From the NCBI GenBank assembly GCA_029747585.1, contig JAPEVF010000156.1:1-64000 (forward strand): a stretch of DNA of 64,000 nt, read 5' to 3'. Source of the DNA: Pleurotus djamor (taxonomy: Eukaryota > Basidiomycota > Agaricomycetes > Agaricales > Pleurotaceae). Below, one piece after another: positions 11,886-22,760 of the stretch. The notes under the pieces were generated by a model. The model was not told the DNA's origin and ran no database searches. It worked only from the letters and a program-made list of their open reading frames with translations. The translations under genes were made by a program, and so were the position numbers. Each line of letters opens with the position of its first letter. Positions within the stretch are counted from its first letter, which is position 1.

Positions 11886-12955
11886 CGGAGCCGGTGAAGA
11901 GGAGGAGAGAGACGACTTGGAAGGTCGGGAGAAACCAGCGAGTGCATTTTTACCATGCTTCTTTTAAGGTTGTATTCATGAGGAAGGGGATGGCGGTAAC
12001 TGTCCATGTGGATCAGAGAGGCTGGATCATCTGATAAGATGCCAAGTAATCTAATCTGATAGGTGGGATGAGAAATCATCTTATCACAAGCGAACAAGCA
12101 AGCGAGGGCACCTCTCACGTCTCAGCATGCAACAAGGGACCCGTAGCAAAGTGGGCCCAGCGGTAAGGACATTGCCATCGGACTGTGGAGATGTTGGCAC
12201 CGACATCGTCCGAAAGAGATCTAGGGCTTGCGTTGGACAGAAGGTCGGTTCATTTTTTCATGTTGGAACCAGGAAAAATGGAACAAACTCACCTTGGTAA
12301 TAGCAGTGTAGGCCTCTGCTGGTTCCTTTGAGCTCGTCGGAGCGAGTTCCAGCGATTTTCCTACAACTCGAGCGATTGATGAGGCCGAACCTCGCCCGGG
12401 CCACACTTGGACGGAAGCATATGCACTTGTCGTCGTGCTTTACCCGGTCATTCGGAGTTACTGACACGCCATCATTCGTAAAACATGGGCTACAAGGCAC
12501 GAAGTCGACCACAAAAGACTTGCGACGCGAATTTCATGTTTCTTCTCAAGTTCTGTGGCGTGGACCAGAATCCAATCCTCAGCCAGGGTTCAAGTCGGTG
12601 CGAGCATGGTACGCACCATTTTTACGCGACTTGCGGTCCGTGAGCTCGGAATTTTCTGATGGTAGCATCTGAGCATTGAAACATCTCCATTTCGTCAAGT
12701 TCTGGGGAAGCCGTCAGCCGTGTGGGGAGCAGTTCAACTAGAGTTCCAGAGCCAGACGTCGAGCACCAATCATCAACCAATCACGTGGATGCTTGGTGGC
12801 AGGGGCTGGCAGGGACTCCGGCCTAGGAGATTGCCTCCGTCGTTTGGGTCAAAGGTGCGTGAATCATACATGTTACAAATAGGAAGCTCTAGTAACTCTT
12901 GATCTTGCGAATAGAGTGCCCAATGCGAAGCTGGTGGACTCCGGTCCCAACACCA
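11886..12955. other. Intergenic, nothing recognised
   Basis: 1.07 kb between the transporter and the BTB gene. Frames of 60-114 codons on both strands overlap each other and show no conserved motif. Confidence 0.45.
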
Positions 12956-13871
12956 TCAGAATGATAATCCCAGGTGGAGCTGTCGATGCGCCATGAGTGA
13001 CTTGTAAGTCCCAGATTGGTGCCAGCATAATTTCCTGAAGCTTACCTTATCGACGAGACACCTCGCTTTCTCATCAAACACCGTCATAAACTCAAGCTCC
13101 ATTCTGGGCACCTCAAGGTCTCCGGACTCCGCCTCGCTCGTGGCTTTGGAAATGCAATCTTGCATCATCTGCGGAAGCTCCCTCAACGGTGCCCCCATCA
13201 TATTCTTCCCAAGCTCTTTCCAGAGGGCATAGAGCTCATTGGAGCTGTCTAGTTTCTTGTTCTCGCTTTGAGCGCGAGAATAGAACTCTGCATTTCCCAA
13301 GCTTCTCAAAGCCAGCCGACATCGACGGTGGTACTGCAGGAGTTCGTCGTAGTCCCTAGCGCTCAGGTCGAGCTGGATGTCCGCAGCATGTCCCAACAGT
13401 TCGTCCACAGTAAACTCCAGGCTAGACTTCGCAGAAGCTTTCGCAATCAGTGGCCATTCGTACCGACAGGCCAATACCCACATCTTCATTGGGGCGTTCT
13501 TGATTTCCTTCGACCCCAGCTTCATATACTTCTTCTCCACGCGCCGTATCGCACCACGTACATCGTACTTCATCAGAACTGTCAACACCGCGTCATAATC
13601 CTCCAACTCGTTGATGACAGGAACACTTCCTGGGTAACAGTATCGTAGCATGGGATCTATGTAGGAGCGCTGAGTCTTCATCGAAAGGGACGACAGGCAC
13701 CTCTCCGTTCGTGGTATCGCTGGGAGATTGAGGAATATCAAACAGGCCTTCGAATACTGGCGAGGCCAAGGAGAGTATGTCCTTGAACACTCGGAAATCG
13801 ACGCCATCACATGAACGAATGATAACGTCGGCTTTGGAGTTATCGAATGGTGAGGATGCCACATGATACAT
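12956..13871 (-). CDS. BTB/POZ-domain protein, frame broken in the domain
   Basis: The N-terminal part (ATG 13871) is a BTB fold: SKADVIIRSCDGVDFRVFKD, then ILSLASPVFEGLFDIPQ. BTB domains mediate dimerisation and often recruit cullin-3 ubiquitin ligases; in basidiomycetes this stand-alone class is greatly expanded and uncharacterised. The frame reading FDEDSALLH must change by one base near 13665-13670 to continue as DPMLRYCYPGSVPVINELED and the C-terminal helical part (YDVRGAIRRVEKKYMKLGSK and onward), with a 45-nt in-frame putative intron near 13047. No GT-AG intron fits the frame change. Either the draft has lost or gained a base or the gene is inactivated. The rest of the frame is open and conserved in style, which favours sequence error. 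Confidence 0.7.
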
Positions 13872-14363
13872 GGTAGGTCTGGATTTTAGAAACCGGGAGC
13901 AATGAGATTGTCAGGTACGACGACGACGGTCAACCGAACAAGCTTTCTGACCTTTGTACTAGTGTCGCTCAACGTTGAACTCTTCAAGAGTCTCTTGCCA
14001 ACCTCTGGCCTCATGTTCGACGACTCTTTGAATGGCCGCGTATCCTACTTCTGTGGGTGCTTGGTGGGTCCTCGAAGCCCCATCAAAGTCCTCATTCCCC
14101 GAGCTCCAGGTCAAAGCTTGACGTAAGCTAATACTGGGAATCACTTATTCATTTGGGACTTCCAAGTATCTGTGCTCTCCGACTGCAGACGATACCATGT
14201 TGCCCCCCAATCCTTGCTAGTAAATCCTTCCCTCGAAGCTCAATTCGACCCATCACGCCTGACTTGGCGTTACTCCCCTGCTGTTATCAGAATCCCGCAT
14301 TTTACCCTGAATTTCTCCTTTGACCTCGCTATAAAATGCGAAGGTACTAGTACCCAACTCTCC
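13872..14363. other. Intergenic, nothing recognised
   Basis: About 490 bases between divergent genes. The plus-strand frame of the acyltransferase is open upstream of its chosen ATG to about 14172, but that extension has no family features. Confidence 0.4.
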
Positions 14364-15561
14364 ATGGATCGATCTCCAACCAGCTCTCTGTACGTCGTGA
14401 CGCCGTACCTATTGTGTGCGCTAGCTGTCGCATCCAACTCCCCCTCCCTCCAAAAAGCAACCTTCATCGCCGTCGTCGGGATCGCATCCTTTGTCATTCG
14501 CTCGACGACGACGGGGAAGCCAGACGATGACTTCGGCATTGCGTGTCTACCCACCGGAGTGGTACTTTCAGCCTCTGACGTCCTCTTGATCAACAACCCG
14601 TTGATCGAACTACGTATCGCAGGTCAAAAAGTACCAGCGATTTCCTTTCCCTTCTTCTCGCGCTTCAAGTGGGCACTACAGCTCGTCACAAGCCCGCGAT
14701 ATATTTGATGGACAGGCGAACCGACCGACGCACTTCCACCTCCGCCATCCCACCTACCTCTTAGTGCGCCTCGTGATCAATGTTATCTTGATGGACGTCG
14801 TCGGAACGGTCCTAACGCGATTTCCTTCCGTGTTCCTGGATCCGTTAGCGAGTCCTGCATCGTTCGGATACACTTGGGTGTATCGCTCGGTGTATATTGG
14901 TATCTTCATTTATTATCAATCCATCAATCTCAGCACTCTGAATCCGCATACTGCCTGGATGCTGGCATTGACAGCGATGGGGCGTTGGGAACCAAGTCAG
15001 TTTCGACCTTTATTCGGTTCATGGAGCCACGCGTACATGGCTCGGAAGTTCTGATTCGGTGAATACCTGCTGGGACATCCGTCTAAAATTCTTTTTTTCT
15101 AGCCGAACATGGCGTCACTTGTTTGGAAGGGTATGTACCCCATAAATTTCGTCGTTTTGAACACCATGCAGATCAGCGCCTAGATCTTCAAGGTATATGG
15201 TGATCTCGTCACCAGGCGCATTTTGGGTCTCAAGAGAGGACGTGTCGCGTCATACGTTTGACTCTACGTTGCCTTCATCATGTCAGGCATCATCCATCAC
15301 TCAGCTGAGTTCATGCCTGTTGGTCATTGGCAGTCTCAAAGCATCCGATTCTTCCTCATCCAGGCCGTTGGGATTCACAGTGAAGATGGTATTATAGCCG
15401 TGGCTTCGCGGCTAGGAATACGGGAATCGTGGTTTTGGAGGGTTCTTGGATATGTATGGGTGTGGCAGTGGCTTACTTGGACCGTACCATTTTGGCTTCA
15501 TGCCCCACCTCAGGATGCGCAAATTGGCTTTGTAAAGGGTCTTCTTACTTTGGTGATGTGA
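14364..15561 (+). pseudogene. Decayed wax-synthase-like (MBOAT-type) acyltransferase
   Basis: The pieces together match the fungal wax-synthase-like O-acyltransferase family, several of which acetylate terpenoids: multi-helix N-terminus from ATG 14364; FPFFSRFKWALQLVTSPR, then WTGEPTDALPPPP (the position of the family's RG.GW motif); LVINVILMDVV (about 14770); PLFGSWSHAYMARKF (about 15010); RTWRHLFGR after an intron (about 15103); DLVTRRILGLKRGRVASYV; and YVAFIMSGIIHHSAEFM...RFFLIQAVGIHSEDGIIAVASR to 15561. Three in-frame TGA codons interrupt it (14706, 15052 and 15259), and a one-base shift is needed near 14745. The usual F-W-G...W-H motif is cut by the second TGA. The catalytic His equivalent (GIIHH) is still visible. 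This is too many lesions for draft error alone, so I call it a pseudogene. Confidence 0.7.
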
Positions 15562-15694
15562 TCTCCCAGTCGTTACTCAAGCACAAGCATAATGTGCGAT
15601 TGAATGGGTTACAGCACCCCAGATAAAGATGTGTGAAGGTTTCTGAGCTATGGATTCAAGTATTCAACCAATGACTAATAGGCGGCGAGGAAGC

Positions 15695-17405
15695 CTAAGC
15701 AGTAAGGTCAATGAATCCAGGGCTACATTCGGGTTTAATTGCGTCAATCCTCAGACCTCCGGCGATCTGGAGGTTCGGGCAGGCAGTCGTGATGTCTTGT
15801 AAGACTCTTCGAGGCAGGAAGCGACTACCAGCGACGGGACCGAAAACTTGGATTCCATGAAACTCCCTCAAGTGCGGCCATTTGGAGAGATACGGGAGCC
15901 AGCCTTCATGGGGCCATTCAGGGGATAGGAGATGTTCCTACAAGAATGCCAGATATGTTAGAGTCTTCACCATTCAGAGACATGCGCATCCCTACACTGA
16001 TTTCGCTGGAGTGAAGCACCTCCAGACATGGAGTGAGGGCGATCATCACCTCGAGCTCTGCGAAAGTGCTCAGCTTGGAAGCCCACAGCTCGGTAAGATT
16101 TGGCATTTCAGCGATCTTGAGGTATGGTTTAGAACATCGATCATCTGGGTAAATTCTGCCTAATGATCGAATTTGCGAGGGGTTCGCAAGGTGGGGGAGA
16201 AGGCTGGTGAGTGTCACCCATGGTAAATTGATCTCCTCGATGTTTGGAAGCAACTTGGTCTCTTCTGAGAGTCCGAAGATTCGGAAAGGCATGGTACCCG
16301 GGGACCAGCCTATACCCTTGTAAGCCTTAAGAGTGACTAGAGTCGGATGTCGGCGAAGAAATTTCGCCATGGATGTTCTAGAGCCATTAACGGCGATGCC
16401 GATGAGTGCCAAGTGTTGTATACATGGCCAGTTGACAGTGTCGATAGTGGATGTGATATCAACACATGCAAACCCATCACGGTCCGACCAGTAGGTCCAT
16501 TCTGATATACGCAGAGACAAATCCTAAGGCCTCCGAGTGAATCGTTGAGGAAATTACTGCTCTTCAGAGTACTAACCTGAAGGGCGGAACAGGATACGAG
16601 GAAGCCCTGTAAGCCTGGTATCCTGACATGGACCGGGCGGATGCTGCCATCATGAATCTCATTATTAACACCGCCGTTTGGGTCACCCGTTTCATACGAA
16701 ATATCCAATTTAAGTTGCGTCAGGTTTTGACCAAGGGCAAAAAAACACTTTGGAGGTAGGTAGTTCATCATTCACCTGGTTGGATAAATCGGGGCTAGGA
16801 TGCTTACCTGATTCTTGAATGTTGACCTTGTCTCTGGGAATAACAGATCATCTCTGAGATCATATACGGTCAGTTTCCGCAGCTGCGCCTTATTCTTCAG
16901 GACTGTCCAAACATCCTCATTCACGCCTTCGTCATCTTGAGCTACAACGACAGGTGCCCAGCGATCCCAGGTAAAGCTTTCCAGATTTACCATTCCACGC
17001 AACGCTTGTGTGAGCAGCTTCTCAGACTGCTCAAGCAGCACGCGAGATGGTCTCCTCATGAAACCGACTTGTCGCAGGAGCGATGAGACGAGAGATTGAA
17101 TCTGATTGATATTGTTGATCTTTGTCAAATGTAAGAACTTCGGAGCGAGGTCCTCGATGAGATTGTTGGACTTCTGGAACAATGCACAATTCATGTACCA
17201 TGGAAGCACGATTTGGATGTTCGATGAGATGCCGCCAGAGTCTGTTGTTTTCCAAATGGCAGGTGATCGTGCGGTATTGTATTTCGGGCTCCACTAATGT
17301 CCATATTTCCGAGTTTGTGAGGCCTATTTGAAGTAGGTCCCGAGGCGAACTGACCGACTGGATTATATGGTGCAAAATTTCAAGCGGAAAGAGGGGCTTT
17401 TGCAT
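15695..17405 (-). CDS. F-box/leucine-rich protein
   Basis: Starts MQKPLFPLEILHHIIQSVSS (17405), an F-box helix, then PRDLLQIGLTNSEIWTLVEP. Further exons give LTQALRGMVNLESFTWDRWA (about 17000), LTQLKLDISYETGDPNGG (about 16710), a leucine-rich segment 16520-15940 (HLALIGIAVNGSRTSMAKFL, PNLTELWASKLSTFAELEV), and a last exon LPYLSKWPHLREFHGIQVFG ending at 15695. F-box proteins present substrates to SCF ubiquitin ligases; the target is unknown. It is a paralogue of the gene at 58346-60175, sharing the F-box, the ESFTWDRW stretch and the C-terminal WPHL motif. The frame must change between 17200 and 17150, either by a 43-nt intron with a weak GTTCCA donor or by an indel, so the 5' model is uncertain. 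Confidence 0.65.
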
Positions 17406-17506
17406 GGTGGTGGTAGAAATTTGGAGGGATCGAACCCCTGAGCTCACGTGTGTGGTGGCTGAGACGCGTTATCCTATTTCGGAGTCTCAAACTCCTCTGA
17501 ACCACC

Positions 17507-20047
17507 ATGTCGGCCGTTCGCCGTTCGGCCAGGATCAAACGAGCTAGGGAGAACTCTGTCTCTGAAAGAGATAACAGAGTCAAGTCTGACAACGACGACT
17601 TGAAAGAAGATCAAAGCAACACACCAAGACCGGTGAAACGTCGCAAACCCAACAATCAATACGCGAAATCGGTAGCTCAGCGCAGGAAAGGGAAATTAAG
17701 GAACCTTCCTCAGATGCCACTTGACATACTGCTTGAGGTGAGCGGCTCGCTTCGGTGTCTACGGGATTTGAAGCCTTGATGACCTACTTTCATCCAGATA
17801 TTTGCGTTTCTTGATCCCTTGGATATCCTCCATTTGGCACGTACGACTAGAGCCTTTCGTGCTGTGCTAATGAACCGCTCGACGGCCATTTCCTTGTGGA
17901 AGAACGCGTTCGCAAACGTACCCGATGTACCGGAGAAACCCGGCGACGTGTCTGAGCCCGCGTGGACGAACTTTCTCTTCAGCAATCATTGCTATGTACG
18001 CCGTCCATGGTTATATCGCCTTCTGATGCTAAATATGTCTAAAGGACTGCCTGTGTCTCCGACCATCTCATACATTTACAGCCCACCTTGTCAGATACTG
18101 TGAGTCATGCGCTCTAACAAGGTATGAGTCATCCCCATATCTGTCCTGCCCCGCCTCTAATGCCTGTACCAGAGTATGCTTTGCACCATACGACGATGAC
18201 GATGTGGAACGTGACCTAAGCCAACTCGAAATATACCCCGATTCGTATACCACTTCCAAGGTCGCTTATGAATATTTCATGTATGATTCAGGTCCGTGAA
18301 ATCATGCTCCTCTTTGACCTATCCTGAAGTCTCCTCAGAGAATTATTATTACACCCCAATGTGGCTGTTAGCCGACCTTGAGGAATTCAAGGTTGATTAT
18401 GCTAAAGTTCTTCGCAATGACGCTGAGCGGAAGTCATATATCACTCGGCGCTCAACGCGCTTCGAAGACATGACTCTGGTGTGTATGTCTTTGTTTTGCT
18501 CATATTTATCCTATATTCATGAAGTTCGCCTCAGTTTGAGAGCTTGCTTGAACAGTGGAATCTGAGGAAAATGAAGGAACGCTCTGCAAAATTGGATGGC
18601 ATCCGTTCAACTCGTTTCGAAGCGTATGTCATCGTCTCTTTCCCAAGTCCATCCGCGCCCACATTACCACGTAATTACAGCATCAAGCAGAAGCTAGTAA
18701 CAGCAGGTCCGTACTATGGCTCTCATATCTCTGTGTTCAACCGTTCATTACGGCTATTAGGATGGGACTCGGAGTTAAAAGGCATGAGCGGTGAACAGCT
18801 ACAGGCACTGAGGCAGCTGCCAGGGGTTAGGGTAGCGCAGCCGTTGACGAATGGAAGTGCGTAGCACTTCCTGATGATGTTCATCGTGGACAAACATTGC
18901 ATCTCTCCCCTAGGTTGGCTGCAAATCGAATCGAGAGTCATTACATATCTGGAGGCCTTTCGCGAAAATCGACTTAAGATGGAACGCACGCAGGCAACGA
19001 GGCAACGCCGCAAGGTATTTGCCACAAGCGTTGGGCAATACATCTCCTCTAAACCGTTCGGCACGATCTTACCATCACCCGCTGACCTGTATTTCCTCGA
19101 CAGTTTCGCGTCAAGGCGACGGAAGATGGAAGAAGATCCGACTGGTATCAAGTACTCAGCCTCGGATTTCGACGACATCCTTGCAGAGATGCCCCGTTAC
19201 TCTCAAGAGTGGCAGGCCTTGTGCACAGCGTCAATCATAGAGCAGGCGAAGGCAGCTTGGGAACCGCCTATTCGTTTCAACAAAACAAGGCTCGGCCTCG
19301 CCATCACAAGCTTCCGGTGCTATCAGTGCGGTGAACTTGTTGGATATCCTCAAATGCTTGTGCACGGTTGCCATCGCTTTCGAAGCTGTGGCGAGCCCTC
19401 CTATGATATGATCCACCAGGACTTATCTTACACATCATGGATCAAAGTCGCATGTCCCAAGTTTTGCTTGCAGGTCCCAGATGATGCGAGGGCAGTCGTC
19501 CGCGCTTGCGGATATGACCCCAATACCTCAACATGGGCAGACATGGGCCCTGTGAACGTTTGGCTGGTAGGAACACGGACTCCGATCACGGAATCAACCC
19601 GTTATCCTCCTGAAACTCAAGTAATGCGTTGGAGGAAGGCCGTAAGCTGGCACAATGTGATCATCATTCCATACCACTAACTTCGTTACCCCCTCCTCGC
19701 AGCTTGAATCCGCGAACCGAGCTCGTGGCATCCATGTCAAATGGAATTGGACGCGAGTTAACGATGAAGCACTCGTAAAGAAATATGATCTTGCAGAGCT
19801 GGAGTATTATAATCGCCCGTCTGCTCGATCAACCGTAATCTGTGCCCATTGTCAAGAAACATTCGCAGGATCGTCACTCATCAATCATATGAAGAGGTAA
19901 GTCAGCCATTAGTCGTCATGTTTTGGTGTGTTCAATCTGCAGCTCTATTCGCGCAGACACAAACCTGAAGGATCATCAGTGGAGCGCTCTGATTTCGAGG
20001 TGTCTCCGCACACGAAGCCTTCAGACCTGTTCCATCTAGTCATTTGA
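17507..20047 (+). CDS. F-box protein with C-terminal zinc finger
   Basis: Begins MSAVRRSARIKRARENSVSE (17507), a basic, probably nuclear, N-terminus. The F-box is LPQMPLDILLE joined across an intron (about 17736-17798) to IFAFLDPLDILHLARTTRAF. This is followed by NRSTAISLWKNAFANVPDVP. Later exons: VRYCESCALTRVCFAPYDDD (about 18090-18190), YYYTPMWLLADLEEFKVDYA, FESLLEQWNLRKMKERSAKL, a long exon to about 19640 with SFRCYQCGELVGYPQMLVHG, and a last part with a C2H2-like finger CAHCQETFAGSSLINHMKR then HKPEG. The stop is at 20045-20047. The F-box followed by a large Cys-containing region and terminal C2H2 finger is a recurrent basidiomycete architecture. The likely role is substrate recognition in an SCF ubiquitin ligase; the substrate is unknown. 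Confidence 0.8.
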
Positions 20048-20176
20048 TATGAAAGGCTTGACAACATATATAAACTAAGTACAGGTCCTCCTGTCTATAG
20101 TCGTTTGCAATGAGGTTTCGACATCTTAATAGCTCCACCCTGAGAGTGAACCGTGATTCGGTTCTACCTGAATTAT

Positions 20177-22008
20177 CTACAAGGCCTCACCGAAGTAAAT
20201 GACCTCGTCGGTCTCATCCATACAGCCCAAGCTCGGTCCTCGGACGATACTAACCAGCGAGCAAAATCCCTCTTCCAACGCCGCTTGTTCTTGACCGAAG
20301 AAGTTGAAACACTTCGGCGCTTCGAACGGCAAGTGGGATAGCGTCTGGATCGTAGCAATGCAGTCCCGCCCGACATAGTACGCCCGGGTGTAGTCCCCTG
20401 AGAGCTCCTGGGCTGAGGCTAACTTGAACAGAGTGAGCGCGTAGACTTGCAGACCATAGGCGTAACATAGGATATCGTCTTGATACGTCCGGAAAGATGC
20501 ATGAAGGATGTCTAATACGTCCATACAAGTCGACACACATTGGTCGAACCGTCCGTGGAGGTAATCAAAATACAGAGTGTCTTGCAAGGCCAATACGAGC
20601 TCCAAGCGCTGGAGAAATGATGAGCGAGCAGACTGCGAGTATTCTAATCGTGCGCGACAGANTTTTGGACGCCTCCTTTGAATATCCTAGGATTTCCGCC
20701 TCGCAGGAGGGATCAGGGAGATCCCCTGAACCTAGGAGCGAGGCCTTGGCGCGGGTTTTCCCTTGAAGGGCGTGTTGAAGACGAGTGTAGAGGACGCTCT
20801 TGTGTGAATGGGGGAGATCGGGAGAGTTGAGGTTGTTACGGATGATGTCATTGATAGTGTCATATAGTGACTGGGCCAAGTCGGAGCACCCGAAGTTGAG
20901 CAACGACGATGCTAAATCAAGCATATCGTCCATAGGGTTCCGCACACCGAAGTCCCAGCGACCGGTAGACAGAGTGTCCCAGAGCTCTGTCAAGTGGAGA
21001 AGGATGCTACTGAGTCGCAGTTCGCAAGGTGCATCTGGTAGTGCAATATAATTGTAACCCAATTTGTCCTCGGAAGCGGTGTAGCTCGGGTGGATAGCTA
21101 ACGAAGAAGGGCTTTCTTGGAGGAGGGTGATAATATTTCCGGCTTTGGAGCGAATGTATTGGACGTCGACATCACAGATTGGTTGCGACACAAGCTACAA
21201 TCAACTCGAAATTAGAGAACGGTCCGGAGTCAAATTTGAAGACAACCTCCAAGTGCTCACCGGAAACCAGAACCGACAGCCTGTGAGGAGTTCGTCCTGC
21301 ATCCCTTGAGCGAACACGCGGTCAATTTGCTTGAGTTGGCACCGGGAAGTAGATGGTTGAACAAGGAGGGCTTGTTCCATCCTCAGGGTAGTTATTGCGT
21401 TGCCAGCGGAAATCAGGAGCTACATTGGTATGAGAAGTCTTCCTCAGAGGATGTATGAGAGAGAGAGAGACAAACCGCTTACGTTGACACGGAGGAGGGA
21501 TAACTGAATTGTTTCCCTCACACGCAAGAGCTCCGACTCAAGCGCATCAGAATTTATCCACGCGTGGAATCCCCTGGTAAGCTTCTTCAGTCGTCCCCAT
21601 CCAAAGGAGTGATTTTCGAAATGTTGGCATCGCCTGAGTATACGAAGGAGGTCACTAAGAAAAGTCAAGTTCTCAGCACCGGAAATGATCGAGATCGATC
21701 GATGAATCGATGATCGCTCAGACGGAGGTAATACCGCTTGAGACCGTCCAGAGCCAGGTCAACCGCTCCTACGGTAGCCTCATTCAGCAACGACTCCTTG
21801 TTCGCTTCGTGAAACTGCGCAAGAGAGACCAAGATGTCTAGGACATCCTGCGCCAGTTCTTTCGCTCGTTCACGAACTTGGGAGACCTACCCACATTAGA
21901 TGTATCTTCCGGGAGAAAGAGGGCACACTTACCTTGTCAACAGAGGCTTTGATTTTCAGCGCAGTTTCGACGAGCGAAACGATCGTCGCCGCAATGGAGA
22001 GGGTCCAT
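20177..22008 (-). CDS. HeLo-like N-terminal (STAND-associated) protein
   Basis: Paralogue of the gene at 52691-54484, aligned exon by exon. The first exon (about 22000-21930) reads LSIAATIVSLVETALKIKAS, matching the MDPLS.AASIV N-terminus of fungal STAND/NLR-type proteins (HeLo-like N family). Next: VRERAKELAQDVLDILVSLA (about 21880), FHAWINSDALESELLRVRET (about 21560), VDVQYIRSKAGNIITLLQES (about 21165), and the C-terminal YTRAYYVGRDCIATIQTL...FGEAL (stop 20177). No nucleotide-binding domain is visible; the rest looks helical and TPR-like. Two defects: the ATG at 22008 (MDPL) is one base out of frame with the conserved continuation, and an n at 20661 breaks the frame in the middle. The second is clearly a draft problem; the first may be as well. 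Confidence 0.6.
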
Positions 22009-22760
22009 GATGTGCACGTAACGAGTAGACAGGATCAATCAATCAAGACGCCCATATATCGATATTTATACGACGATACGACGCTCGTAGACATCACCAT
22101 CAACTCCCACATAGCCTCCATCATACAATGAGACCCATGCTGGGGAAAATCGGCCATGAAGCTCAGGCTCGGGCAGCGACCTGAATTCGTCCGAATGTAC
22201 AGCATCTCTGATTTCTATAAGTAATGAAGACACCAATTTTGTTGAAAAATGGTAAAAAAAAGCAGTATACCGCGCATGGTGACTCGCGTCATTGAGGATG
22301 GGCTGAGTGCTCATGGAGTTCATTCTGGTCCTGGTCCTCAGAAAGATTGTTGTTCCTGCGCACGGGCCATCATCAAGAGGTATATAAGGAGACAGGGGTC
22401 TAGATGCTGGCAAAACATCCCACCGTTTCGCCCCATCATATCGTCCATCCTCAAGTCGTTGGCCTACGCCCTCACTACGATATTCGCGCCATCTAGAATG
22501 ACCAGGTCCTCACCTAGGAATAGAAGTGGAGGTATACCTGACCGTGATTTCAACCATGGATGGCGTCCTTAAAGTTGCCCTAATGTGAGTGCCAACCCAC
22601 CCTTGGTTTTTACAATCATTAATCGTGTCCTAGATCATATAATACAAGCATGCTCAGCAAAATAATGCGTCAAGAAAGATATGCGAAATCGTGAAAGGAA
22701 AAAGTCTGCCGTCAGGTGCTTAGAGATTTCTTCACCCGTAGACTCAATAACTTATCGGAG
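22009..22760. other. Intergenic with a short dispersed repeat
   Basis: 750 bases. Holds one copy of a 21-bp sequence repeated at 40811 and a TATATAA on the plus strand near 22382. No open frame is convincing. Confidence 0.4.
22355..22375 (+). repeat. 21-bp dispersed repeat, copy 1
   Basis: CCTGCGCACGGGCCATCATC followed by A is identical to 40811-40831, in the same orientation. Flanks differ, apart from GC-rich composition. Confidence 0.7.

Noticed and set aside
12140..12240. GGGCCCAGCGGTAAGGAC stretch resembling a tRNA D-arm
   Set aside because: No matching T-arm at the proper distance and no acceptor pairing.
14706..15261. Recoding of the three TGA codons in the acyltransferase (selenocysteine or readthrough)
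   Set aside because: Fungi of this group lack a selenocysteine system, the positions do not coincide with a redox site, and an additional frameshift is present; decay is simpler.
17415..17505. tRNA-like sequence on the minus strand (B-box GGTTCGATCCC, GGATAACGCGTCTCA stretch similar to a D-arm/anticodon entry of tRNA-Arg)
   Set aside because: I could not fold a consistent cloverleaf: the D-stem has mismatches, the anticodon loop is too long and the acceptor pairing requires several G-U pairs with wrong spacing. It may be a tRNA relic but is not supportable as a gene.
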